DNA of 64,000 bases from Episyrphus balteatus (lineage: Eukaryota; Arthropoda; Insecta; Diptera; Syrphidae): positions 64,148,437 through 64,212,436 of the forward strand of contig NC_079134.1 of assembly GCF_945859705.1 (NCBI RefSeq), in the 5' to 3' direction. Below are positions 42,358-53,212 of the stretch, piece after piece. The notes below the pieces were generated by a model. The model was not told the origin of the DNA. It made no database searches and saw only the letters and a program-made list of their open reading frames with translations. A program made the position numbers and the translations under genes. The first letter of the stretch is position 1. Each line of letters begins with the position of its first letter.

Positions 42358-42935
42358 TAAGTGGAGAAGAAAGGAAAACAAGATTTTAATCTTCTCTACT
42401 TATTCGAATATAAAATGGACATTTTAGATTTTTAATCTAAGGTCAAAACAAAGCTAATTCTCTGATTTTTAAGAAAAATGCGGTTTGACGGCATCCGGGT
42501 GATATTTGGAACGAAGTATATGGATATCTAACGGGACAGTATATTTTGTTTTCTATCTGTCAAGCCAATAGTTGTCAAATTCAATCGGAGGAGGGCTACG
42601 ATCTCGTCAGATTAAGTTAAGAAACCTCTAAAAAAACCGAATTTTTAAGAAATTTTTTTCTGCTTCAGAAAAATTGTTCTTGAGTAAAAAGTTATTCTCT
42701 GTCATCTTCTCAATACCGATATGGTTTGGCAATCAGTATAATATTATTAAGTTTTATGAAATAATTTTTTACAAGACATTAAAAAAAACAGAAAATAACC
42801 AAAAGTAATACCTTTGAAAAAAAAACCACAAATGGTCACCATATTCTTTAAGATAGTGCAACTCATCAGAAAATTAAATCGAAGCCCTTAGGAAGCTCTG
42901 GTTTGAACTAGTTCAAATTTGAAACTCTTTTAGTA
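42358..42935. other. No gene seen
   Basis: AT-rich. Nothing recognised before the tRNA-like sequence. Confidence 0.4.
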
Positions 42936-43150
42936 TATACCTAAGTAGCTCGATGGTAAGGGTACCGGACTATCAATCAGGACGTACGAGGTTCAAATCC
43001 CCCAAAATGCATCGAGTAAGTACAGAAGTTTTTTCCTCAATATAATTGTGTTTGGACATTTAATTTCAGGAAAAACTTTGACGGATGGGAAAACAACCCG
43101 GAAAATGAAAAAAATAAAACATTATTATAAAAGATTAAAATGAAAAAAAA
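42936..43150 (+). mobile_element. tRNA-derived SINE (or tRNA pseudogene)
   Basis: An A box TAGCTCGATGG (42,946-42,956) and B box GGTTCAAATCC (42,990-43,000) lie at tRNA spacing, with an anticodon-arm-like stem around CTATCAA between them. The acceptor stem does not close (3' side AAAATGC). An unrelated ~110-bp body and A-rich tail (AAATGAAAAAAATAAAAC, then A runs to ~43,150) follow, as in SINEs. The B box is a perfect consensus, so RNA polymerase III could recognise it. Confidence 0.55.
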
Positions 43151-43232
43151 AAATATCTTTTTCTTTATTCTATTTGGAATATACCTCGTTTAGACTTTCA
43201 CAAGCCGTCGACAAGTCTGCTCAGAGCTTCTA

Positions 43233-44359
43233 CACGGAGAAAAAATAAGGTATGAACCACCTTATTTCTGGTAAATTTAACTTTAATGTAGAGTTTAAAT
43301 AGGGATGACTTCCCAATAAAATGTAATTTACCTTACTTTTCTAGTAAATTTATAGCTTACGATTAACTTTACAGTAAAGCCCTTTTTTGTATGAATTTCT
43401 AATAGAAATTACTAGAAAGTTAGGTACATATTTAACCTTACTATAAGGCTGAAAATACTGATTTTTAAAGTAAATTGAACTTCTCTATGGAAGGTATATA
43501 ATTTAGTTACAGATTGGGTCAAATAAAGTCAATTTCCTTGTTATTGATGATATTTTTTTCTAAATAAAATTGTATGCATTTATCTTACAAAAATTAAAAT
43601 AAAAAAGGTAATTTTTGTAATTATTGAAAGGCATAACTAGGTAACACGTACTTAATCCTCAAAACTATTTAGAAGTAAGTAACGTATGACCCTGTTACGT
43701 TTTTCCAATTCTTCATGAATTAATTAGATTGAATGATGTTAATGCATATGGATACTCCTATATTATTCTAACACAAGACAAAAATTTGCTATCCGTAATT
43801 ACGGAGCCAATAATAACGCATAAAAGAACACAAAAAGTAATGAAAACATTTCACTTTTAAAAGAAAAACAAAAATTTGAAAAGAAATTTTTACATTTTAT
43901 TTTTTTATTTTAATTATTCCGCACCCGGACACCTAAAAGCTTTGACAAAAAAAAATATCCAAAACAAATGGAAAACAAAATGGCAGACTTTTCAATTACA
44001 GCAATTAAGATATGGGAAAAATTCCTAGAATTAGGTAGTATTATGACCTTAGTGTAAGATAAACCTTATTCATAGAATAGTTAAATTTGTAAAATATGTT
44101 TTACTAGAATCTTAAAGTGAAAAGAGTCATACACTTTTTTGGATGAAGGTTTATTTTACTCTACGTAAAGAAAATATTGCTACCCGTAAGGTACATACTA
44201 CTTTATTTTGTTCACCATAATTGTCTTGTAAAAATCACTTTACGGAGTCAAGAAATGTTCAATACGTAAGGTAAATTTTACTTAAAATCTAGGGCTTTTT
44301 ACTTTAATTTCCTTACTAGTCATATGGAGTATAAAATACTAGATTCATTTTTCTCCGTG
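43233..44359. mobile_element. TA-flanked MITE with subterminal AAGGTAAATTT words
   Basis: The ends CACGGAGAAAAA and its complement are flanked by TA (43,231-43,232; 44,360-44,361). The arms are not palindromic, but variants of AAGGTAAATTT, GTAATTTACCTTAC and AGTAAATTTA recur in both orientations at 43,260-43,500 and 44,030-44,300. No transposase. A non-autonomous Tc1/mariner-like element is the simplest reading. Confidence 0.75.
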
Positions 44360-44830
44360 TAAAGAAAATTAAAAGCCTGTATCAGTAATACACATTTTCA
44401 AATTTTGAATGCTGCTTGTTTCTATAAGGCATTAAACACATGTTTTGAGTCTCTCCAATCAACTAGCATATGACTCTTCTAAAACCTATCAAGCTTCTCG
44501 GGTGAGCCAAATGGGCTTCTCTATAGTCGTATACAAGCAATATTTCTAAAATCGAAACAGCTTCGTTAGACCCTTGTGGAAGTAAAATTGTAAGTTGGGT
44601 TCCTTAGTGCACATTCAGCGATAAAGTATCGAACACACCTTGGAATTTGAAGTGAGCTGTCAAAAAGCAATCCGTTATATGACGTATTCTATGGGTCAAC
44701 CCTGGTCAATAATCCATTCCATGTAGTGGGGTGTGCGGTGCCTCATATCATCTAACATGTGCGAAAATGGAACTCTCAACCTTCGAAATATTTAGCGCTC
44801 ATACAAATTTACAAATGTACGAAGTTTAAA
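44360..44830. other. No gene seen
   Basis: Nothing recognised between the MITE and the LINE fragment. Confidence 0.4.
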
Positions 44831-44999
44831 TTTAAAAATGAAAGGGAAATAGCTTCATTTAAAGTTAAAACGTAATCTGTTTGATTTAGTTGTAAATCCT
44901 AAAATGTGGCCTGAAAATACAGTTGTTTGCGAGTTCGAAGATCGTCCACGCGGCCCGCGAAACACTGTTGATCCTGAAAAACTTTGTATCACAGTTAAT
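44831..44999 (+). pseudogene. LINE ORF1 C-terminus
   Basis: The plus strand encodes LFDLVVNPKMWPENTVVCEF followed by a short tail and stop. The NPxxWPE...V.EF wording is typical of the end of ORF1 in CR1/Jockey-group elements. The 5' part is missing. Confidence 0.6.
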
Positions 45000-45787
45000 A
45001 ATTAAAAAAACTAATAAGCCTCAAAACTCTGTCTATTTACTACCATAATACAAGTGGAATGAAATCTAAACTGAACGAATTGTATCTTAAATCCTTTAAT
45101 ATTGAATATGATGCCTTAGTTTTAACAGAAACATGGCTTAATGATACTGTTGGTGATAATAATATCTTGTGTAGTGACTATACTGTGTTTCGCAAGGATC
45201 GAAGTGCTCAAACGAGTGATAAGAGCGAAGGCGGTGGTGTTCTCATTGCCCTTAAATCTTCTCTTCAATCTATTGAAATAACTGCTTTGTATACAGATAT
45301 TGAGTTCATCAGTGTAAAAACCACCATCCATGGAAAACCGTTTTTGTTTACTTGTTCTTACACCCCACCCAAATCATCTTCTGAAATATATAAAAAGCAC
45401 GCGGAATCGATTTCACATGCTATCAAACAATCTTCCGACGCGGTATTGTTTATTTTAGGTGATTTTAATATGCCAAAAGTTAACTGGATTCCTGACCCCG
45501 AAGCCTGACCCCGAAGCTCTTTTCTTATTCCTGTTTTACCTGAAACTCTGAATGAAGATTGTTATTCCTTTGTCGATGAATGTTGTGTTAACGGTATTGT
45601 TCAAATTAATTATATAACAAATAATAATGAGAAATCTTTGGATCTAGTGTTTACTGATTCACCTGAAATTACTTCTTTGGAAAAATCTGATAACTTCCTG
45701 TTTGCTGAATCGGAACATCACTCTCCAATTAATATTAAATATTTTGTTGACAACATTATAAAACCTAAAAAAACTGCAAGATCCTAT
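45000..45787 (+). pseudogene. CR1/Jockey-like LINE ORF2: endonuclease half
   Basis: APE-type endonuclease: MKSKLNELYLKSFNIEYDAL, catalytic LTETWLND, GGGVLIALKSS, SYTPPKSS and ILGDFNMPKVNW (catalytic D and N), with SLDLVFTDSPEI and ESEHHSPI at the end (catalytic H region). A 13-bp tandem duplication CCTGACCCCGAAG (45,491-45,503 and 45,504-45,516) shifts the frame; the reading is otherwise open. The ORF stops at TATAAT (45,785-45,790) where a palindromic element begins. Its continuation is found inverted at 53,212. Confidence 0.9.
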
Positions 45788-47470
45788 AATAGTCTAAGAT
45801 CCCGCCATAGGACGACCTACCCTCATCGTTATACCAGTTGAGAGTTATATTTTCTGAAAAGTAGTGTCTAAGGAAATAAATTGCACATGGGTTGCCTAGC
45901 GATATCCTGTCAAGGCATAAGGTTGCCAGGTCTTAAAGTTTATTTTTCGGTATTTTTGAATACGCGACCCTGCTTATATGGCAAGCCAAAGAGTTATAAA
46001 AAAAATATTATGTCATAGGACATTTAATTTGAAAATTTTAATTTTCAGGATTTTTTTAAATTTGAAGTTTGAGTAGGGTAAACAAAGGTGAATTTAGAAA
46101 ATGGGCAAAAATCTATTTTCTAAACAAAACGTGATAGAAATAAAATTAAAATTGAAATCGATAGATATTATTAAAATATAAAAGCCACACATACCTACAA
46201 ATAAAAAATGTAAAAAATCTACAACTCGAGATATAGTCTTTTTTTAAGTCATGACACTCCAATTCGATATTTGAGAAATAATTCACCAAAAATCAAAATG
46301 AAAGATTTTTTAAATAATTGTTATTTGATAAGTTAGAAAAAATAAAATAACTTGACACGTATCTGTCAAACTGTTAATTTAACTTACCGTTTTCGAGGAG
46401 GGATTTTTTGAAAAAGTACTCGCATATTTTTCTAAAATACACAGAAGCCAAAAACTCAGTCAAATAAAAAATTTGGCAGATACGTGTCAAGTTATTTTAT
46501 TTTTTCTAACTTATCAAATAACAATTATTTTAAAAATCTTTCATTCTGATTTTTGGTGAATTATTTCTCAAATATCGAATTGGAGTGTCATGACTTAAAA
46601 AAGACTATATCTCGAGTTGTAGATTTTTTACATTTTTTATTTGTATGTGTGGCTTTCATATTTTTATAATATCTATCGATTCCAATTTTAATTTTATTTC
46701 TATCACGTTTTGTTTAGAAAATAGATTTTTGCCCATTTTCTAAATTCACCTTTGTTAACCCTACTCAAACTTCAAATTTAAAAAAATCCTGAAAATTAAA
46801 ATTTTTAAAATTAAATGTCCTAAGACATAATATTTTTTTTATAACTCTTTGGCTTGCCATATAAGCAGGGTCGCGTATTCAAAATTACCGAAAAATAAAC
46901 TTTAAGGCCTGGCAAACCTATGCCTTGACATGATATCGCTAGGCAACCCATCGTCGCCTCAATAAAATATTGTCGTATGTGCAAAATTGAGGTTTTGAGA
47001 TTTGAATGCAGTTTTGCTAATTGATTTTTTCTCTTTCATTCTGTGAAATCCGTTTTTCGATATCTGTCTTCGTTTCCGAGATAATCAGTATGCATTTTGT
47101 CGTATGTGTAGGTTTACAAACATTTTCAGTATCTATTTGTCGTAAGTGCACTGAAAACGTGTACATACGACAAAAATTATCACATACTACAATTTTTTCA
47201 TACAAAATTTGTGTTTTCTTCGTTCGGTAAATAATTGTAGTATGTGCTATTTTTGCTACACATACGACAATATTTTACTGGAATTTCGGTAAACGTTTGT
47301 CGTATGTCCCATAAGGAAATACACAGACGAGTGTAATTTCAGTCGCATTCAAGATGTCGAGCAGGGCTGACGAGTCACCTGCGCCAAGTTTATCGGAGGT
47401 GCTTTATGCGTAATATGATAATGCATACTAAATGCTTAAAAAGTGATTTTATGATTTTATTTTATTTAGC

Positions 47471-47752
47471 ATGAGCAACGAAATATTGGATGATGAATTC
47501 CTCGATGTCGATCCATTAGGTTCGCCCAATGAGTGCTCTGAATCCAGTGACAAGGACTTTTCAGCAGACGATGAAGATAACGGCGATCCCACGTACCAGT
47601 TAGAAAATCAAAATGAAAACTCGGCCCTCCGAAATTTTTATGAAGCTGCACATGATATTCTTATGTCTATACTCCATCCACACCTAAAAATAATCAACCC
47701 AACGATCGGAATCTACCATTCTAATTCTAAAAATTGTTCAAAAATAACATAA
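47471..47752 (+). CDS. Acidic ORF in element B
   Basis: A 93-codon ORF beginning MSNEILDDEFLDVDPLGS with a run of acidic residues (SSDKDFSADDEDNGD), typical in tone of transposase N-termini but not assignable. A short possible preceding exon starts MSSRADESPAP at 47,354, though no in-frame splice to this ORF was found. Probably a remnant. Confidence 0.35.
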   Translation: MSNEILDDEFLDVDPLGSPNECSESSDKDFSADDEDNGDPTYQLENQNENSALRNFYEAAHDILMSILHPHLKIINPTIGIYHSNSKNCSKIT

Positions 47753-47864
47753 AAATGTTTTATTTTTTCTATGAATTAAATGTGATTTAAGTTTTTTTCT
47801 GTTTGGACAAAAAAAAGTATAGGTATTTTAAGAACGGCCATTCCACACGGAGAAGATACAAACA

Positions 47865-48195
47865 TTGACTTTGTTTTCAGTCTATCTCGTTGAAGAAGCA
47901 ACCTTTTTTCTTGAAACTTGGTAGGTGTTAAAGACTCATGATAAAGTTGATGTTCTAGAAGTTTCACGAAAAACTAATTTAACGTAGCCAAATTATTCGC
48001 AGATAAAGCGGTAACGGAGAAGACGCGTACAAATCTTCTCCGTTACCGTCTTTGTCTGTTAATAATTAAGCTATTTTGAATTCGTTTTTCTTGAAACTTC
48101 TAGAACTTCAACTTTATAATGTGCCCTTAAGACCTACCAAGTTTCAAGAAAAAAGATTGCTTCTTCAACGAGATAGACTGGATAATAAGCGTGAA
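47865..48195. repeat. Inner palindrome of element B
   Basis: Arms carrying CAGTCTATCTCGTTGAAGAA and TTCTTGAAACTTGGTAGGT meet at a GGTAACGGAGAAG...CTTCTCCGTTACC hairpin (48,010-48,050). Both arms encode the same short peptide (TKFQEKRLLLQRDRL) in opposite strands, probably the duplicated end of a transposase gene. Direct repeats flank it (47,765-47,832; 48,232-48,306). Confidence 0.7.
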
Positions 48196-48845
48196 AATGT
48201 CCTAAAAATGCGAATGGAATGGCATAAAAATAATACTTTTTCTGTGAATTAAATTTTATTTTAAGTTTTTTTCTTTTGTTTAACAAAAAAAAAATATATT
48301 TTAAGAATTAAGAGTTAAGTTGCTCTACTTTAAAATAATAAATTAACGTAAACCGTTTAAAAAGAAAAAACCTTGTTCTATGTGCTTTTTTTTCGCATCG
48401 AAAATGTCGTATGTCGTAAACAAGTGTAGGATTAAACTTTGTTTATTTTTTGTCTTATGTGTCATGAATTTGTCGTATGTGTTTGACTAACAAATTTTTT
48501 CTGTGAAAACGTTACATACGACAACGGCATATTGGACAAAATTGACTATTATTTGTTTCTGGATTGGAATATTGAAATATTTCTAACGCAATTCAATAGG
48601 CAAATGTTTTCTGTATATACCATTATATTTTTAAAAAAATTCACCGTACAGTTTTCGAAAAAAAAAATTCTGAACTTTGATTGCGTTTTCCCAAAAGTAG
48701 CCGAATGTAACATACGACATTATTTTATTGAGGCGACGCCATGTGCAATTTATTTCCTTAGACACTACCTTTTGGAAAATATAACTCTTAACTGGTACAA
48801 CGATGAGGGTAGGTCTTTCTATGGCGGGATCTCCTACTATAAGGT

Positions 48846-49239
48846 TCAAACACATAAAATGTTAAAAAGTCATTTTTTCGTAACTTTAAAAAAAGTGGTT
48901 TAATTTCTTTGTTTTGCAAAGTATAATTTTGATTTTTATTTTATGTAAAAGCTTAGATTATTGACCATTAATACAGTCAAAAAAGGTGAAAAAAGGGGTA
49001 AACCTCGGAATGAATGCTAATAGAATTTTTTTTTGCTCAATACCTTCGTTTTGGCATTCTATAACATACCTCAAAAGTCTAGAAAAATTTTCAAGGTCAA
49101 AGCGCGAAATGGAGATTTTCAAAATTAACAAAAATAGACGATGGTATTATTTACACATATGATACATGATTTCAAGGTATTGTTTAATGCTGATTCCAAA
49201 AAAATCTAACATCAAAGCAATCTGCCATCTCTGAAAAGA
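48846..49239. repeat. Half copy of first foldback family
   Basis: 48,973-49,239 (from ATACAGTCAAAAAAGG to ATCTCTGAAAAG) matches 80-360 with moderate divergence. It sits at the 3' end of the minus-strand RT fragment. The ~125 bp to its left are unremarkable. Confidence 0.75.
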
Positions 49240-50306
49240 TTTAAAAGCTCATAATTTCGAAAAGATCTACTTGGGACATTTATGTTGATTTTACACAATA
49301 ATTCACTTGAGTTAACTTTGTTTGTCAATAAATTAAACACAAAAAGGACATTTATAATGGTTCTTCTTTTACTTAAAGTATCAAGATCTATTAATTTTAA
49401 ACGATGTGTATAAGGAGGTAGGTTAACATCTCTGTTCCAAGGTAGATTTCGAAGCGCAAACAGTAGAAACTTTTTCTGAATAGATTCGATCCGATTTATA
49501 TTTGAAGTGTAACGTGGACACCATACACTGCAGCAACATTCAAGCCCAGATCTCACAAGAGCACAGTATAAATTTTTAAGTATTTGTGGGTCGTTAAAAT
49601 CTGTTGCCCACCGTCGTATGCAACCAAGTTTACGATTTGCATTGTTTATTAAATAGTCAAAATGGTTTTGAAAGTTAATTTAGCATCCAAAATAACACCA
49701 AGATCACAAAAATACTGACACGTTCCAATGATTTATCAGCAATGGTATAATCCATTATCAAAGGAGAAAGCTTACGAGTAAAGGTCACAACTTTACATTT
49801 TGATAAATGTAAAGACATATCATTTATATTGCACCAATTAAAAAGTCTATTTAAGTCACTTTGGAGAAAATGTGCATCTTCATGGTTTTTGAAAGAATGG
49901 AATAATTTTGTATCATCGGCAAACATAAGAATCTTTGAACGAGTTATTACATTACACATGTCGTTTATAAATAACACAAATGATGGAGGACCAATGTGAC
50001 TTCCTTGAGGGACACCAGAATTGACATTTATAATTTTAGACATTTTATTCTTAAACAGTACATATTATGTTCTTTCTGAAAGATAGGTTTTCAGCCACAC
50101 GAGGAACCAGTTGGGAAAGCCTATACGGGCTAATTTCTTCAGTAATATCAAATGGTTAACACGATCAAACGCTTTGGAGAAATCTAAGTATATAACATCA
50201 GGTTGAAAACCATCCTGATTTTTTATCACAGTTTCCGAGCAGAAATACATTAAGTTTGTGGTTGTAGATTTTCCTTCTGTGAAGCCATGCTGATAAAGAG
50301 AAATTA
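49240..50306 (-). pseudogene. CR1/Jockey-like LINE ORF2: RT core to C-terminus
   Basis: The minus strand from 50,300: YQHGFTEGKSTTTNL-type segment, DVIYLDFSKAFDRVNHLILL (motif A, catalytic D), VNSGVPQGSHIGPPSFVLFI, MFADDTKLFHSF (motif C with FADD), LSKCKVVTFTRK, then after frame breaks the thumb (ECCCSVWCPRYTSNINRIES, LPWNRDVNLPPY). Frameshifts near 50,050 and 49,670. It continues from 52,320 across a palindrome, and belongs with the endonuclease half at 45,000-45,787. Confidence 0.9.
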
Positions 50307-52319
50307 CACGGTGTTACAAAAATGAGGTTTTAAAATATACGCGGGCGGAGACCTATCAGGTTTTGTGGAGCTAGTCACACTGAATACGAAACGGTATTTG
50401 AAAATCCCCTAACACCCCCAAAATCTGGAGTTACGGGCAAAAAACGGTTTTTTGGACCTTCACCCATTGAAAAAATTCTAGCTTCGACAATTTTTTACCC
50501 ATTTTCGATTTTTTACAGTTTCTGATAGAAGATAAATATACCTTTTTAACAATGTATAAAACATGTAACTCGGTTAAACCACTTAGAATTTATAAGATGT
50601 CAAAGTTCAAAAATTCAATTTTTTTTGTCATTTGCCCAACTTCGGCATCAATTTAAAGTATATGTTTTCAAAACAACATGCTATTTAAAAAATATATTCT
50701 AAAACTATATCTATTTCCCAATTGATCGATGTATTTTTTATGAAAATCACTTCAAAATTGGCTTAGAAAAAAAAATTTTTCGATTTCAACCCTTAATTCA
50801 ACCAGAAATTCGAACTTTTAGGTATAGAACAAAAATGTTGTTTCGGCACGTAGTAGGATAAGTTGGACGCCAGGATTTGATTAAGGGTTTTTGTAGAGGA
50901 GCTCAATACAAACATTTTTTTTCGTTAAGAGGGGGATCTATCTCCCCCCGTTTAGGTGGGAGGGGCATTTTTCTAAAAAAAAATTATCAAAATAAAAAAA
51001 AATTATTAAAAAACAACGGCAACACTTACAGTAATAAATGGTGTCATTTCCAAAAGGCAAAATTGTGCATTTAATTTTAATTTTTAAATCAATTCAATAT
51101 TACTAATAGTTTTTGAAATAATCGATTTCAAAGTTAAAAATAGGGGAAACAAATTTTTTGAAAACTCATTTTATACTATTTTTGTCCAGACTGTGAATTT
51201 TAGTAAATAAATTACTTAGACAGAAAACTGCCTCAATTAATTCCTTATCGAACAGTGAAAACTATATGTTTCTATGTCTTCTAGTTTTTGAGAAAATTGA
51301 AAAATAAAAACAAATAAAAACAAAAAATATTTTGAAAAAAGAAAAATCTGATAAAATAATTTTCCAATTTTCCCAAAAACTAGAAGACATAGAAACATAA
51401 AGTTTTCACTGTTCGATAAGGAATTAATTGAGGCAGTTTTCTGTCTAAGTAATTTATTTACTAAAATTCACAGTCTGGACAAAAATAGTATAAAATGAGT
51501 TTTCAAAAAATTTTTTTCCCCTATTTTTAACTTTGAAATCGATTATTTCAAAAACTATTTGTAATATTATATTGATTTAAAAATTAGAATCAAATGCACA
51601 ATTTTGCCTTTTGGAAATGGTACCATTTATTACTGTAAGTGTTGCCGTTGTTTTTTAATAATTTTTTTTTATTTTGATAATTTTTTTTTAGAAAAATGCC
51701 CCTCCCACCTAAACGGGGGGAGATAGATCCCCCTCTTAAAGAAAAAAAAATGTTTGTATTGAGCTCCTCTACAAAAATCCTTAATCAAATCCTGGCGTCC
51801 AACTTATCCTACTACGTGCCGAAACAACATTTTTGTTCTATACCTAAAAGTTCGAATTTCTGTATCTGGGTTGAAATCGAAAAATTTTTTTTTTCTAAGC
51901 CAATTTTGAAGTGATTTTCATAAAAAATACATCGATCAATTGGGAAATAGATATAGTTTTAGAATATATTTTTTAAATAGCATGTTGTTTTGAAAACATA
52001 TACTTTAAATTGATGCCGAAGTTGGGCAAATCAAAAATCTTATAAATTCTAAGTGGTTTAACCGAGTTACATGTTTTATACATTGTTAAAAAGGTATATT
52101 TATCTTTTATCAGAAACTGTAAAAAAATCGAAAATGGGTAAAAAATTGTCGAAGCTAGAATTATTTCAATGGGTGAAGGTCCAAAAAACCGTTTTTTGCC
52201 CGTAACTCCAGATTTTGGGGGTGTTAGGGGATTTTCAAATACCGTTTCGTATTCAGTGCGACTAGCTCTACAAAACCTGATAGGTCTCCGCCCGCGTATA
52301 TTTTGAGTGTTACACCGTG
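50307..52319. repeat. 2-kb palindrome in LINE RT
   Basis: The ends CACGGTGTTACA and complement bound ~1-kb inverted arms with only ~50 bp of spacer near 51,332. TTA flanks both sides (50,304-50,306; 52,320-52,322), matching the 3-bp TWA duplication of PIF/Harbinger elements; removal restores the RT gene. Both arms contain CGGGCGGAGACCTATCAGG. No transposase. Confidence 0.9.
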
Positions 52320-53212
52320 TTATTTGAATCCAGTTACTTTTTGAGAGGTCACACATGATGTTTTCAAACATTTTTAGGATACAAGACAGTTTATCAATAC
52401 CTCTGTAATTTTCAATATTGGATTTATTTACTTTTTTGTGCAAGGGTAAAATAAATGAAGATTTCCACATTTCCGGAAAAACTGATTTTTTTATAGATAA
52501 ATTAAATAAATAACACAATGGGCGTACAAGAACAGACATAAATTTTTTCACTTTACAGGAAGGAATTTCGTCAGGACCGTAGAACATTGAGTTTTTCATT
52601 TTTTAAATATAATCTTTTATCACAGTTTCACTTTAGTGAGGGTAATATTGCACATTGTTATTTGAGGTATCACAGTTCTTATTATCACAGGAATCAGGTA
52701 ATTTGTAAACGTGTTGAAAGAAGTCAGCAAACATATCACAGATTGTATCAGTCTCACTAGAAGTGTTATCACAGAAGTTCATTGTAGCTGGAAATTTGGA
52801 TTCTTTCTTCTTAGTTTTTACAAAATTTCAAAATGACTTGGGATTTTCCGAAATTTGATGTTGAATTCTTCTTACATAATTCATGTATGCAGATTTTATT
52901 TTAAATTGAAGATCCCTGCGGGCAGCACTTTATTTAACATGATCGGTGACAGATGAGGATAATTGATATTTTCTAAAAAGTTTAGTTTTTTTATTTCGGA
53001 GAGTACGAACATTCTTGGATAGCCATGGTGATCTATCAAAGTCCACCGACACTTTCATCAACGGAGTACAGGTAGACAAACATTTTTTTAAGTGTACATA
53101 AAAGGCATCACAACAAGCATTTACATCAGGGTTCAGAAACATATTTTCCCAATCATATGATTGAAAAAGATTTAAAAACAGAGGCTCGTTTACTTTTTTG
53201 AAGTCAAGCTTA
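52320..53212 (-). pseudogene. CR1/Jockey-like LINE ORF2: linker and RT start
   Basis: The minus strand from 53,212: YYKLDFKKVNEPLF, ENMFLNPDVNACCDAFYVHL, SPWLSKNVRTLRNKKTKLFR, then after stops FYGPDEIPSCKVKKF, SFILPLHKKVNKSNIENYRG and LSCILKMFENIM. These are the linker and RT motifs 0-2. It begins exactly where palindrome copy 2 ends, mid-protein, and its missing upstream part matches the end of the endonuclease at 45,787. Confidence 0.9.

Larger units (their letters stand above)
46951..48738. mobile_element. Element B with GTCGTATG words
   Basis: The inverted ends TCGTCGCCTCAATAAAATA and complement are flanked by CCA (46,948-46,950; 48,739-48,741), and removal restores the element A arm. 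GTCGTATG or CATACGAC occurs nine times, near both ends only (46,972; 47,099; 47,164; 47,261; 47,299; 48,405; 48,471; 48,514; 48,711). The interior has an acidic ORF and an inner palindrome. A 3-bp duplication and long subterminal repeats do not fit one superfamily clearly. Confidence 0.75.
45788..48840. repeat. Palindromic element A, copy 1
   Basis: The terminal GATCCCGCCATAGGACGACC and its complement (near 48,812-48,832) bound ~640-bp inverted arms with the axis near 46,435. The arms share GGGTTGCCTAGCGATATCCTG and AGGGTCGCATTTTGAA-type blocks with copy 2 (53,210-56,593). The right arm is split at 46,950 by element B. The left end reads TAGTCTAAGATCC, the right end (complement) TAGTAGGAGATCC. 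No transposase. Confidence 0.8.

Noticed and set aside
42940..43010. Functional tRNA-Asp-like gene (anticodon loop CTATCAA)
   Set aside because: The acceptor stem cannot form, the anticodon stem has a mismatch, and an A-rich tailed body follows; a SINE or pseudogene fits better.
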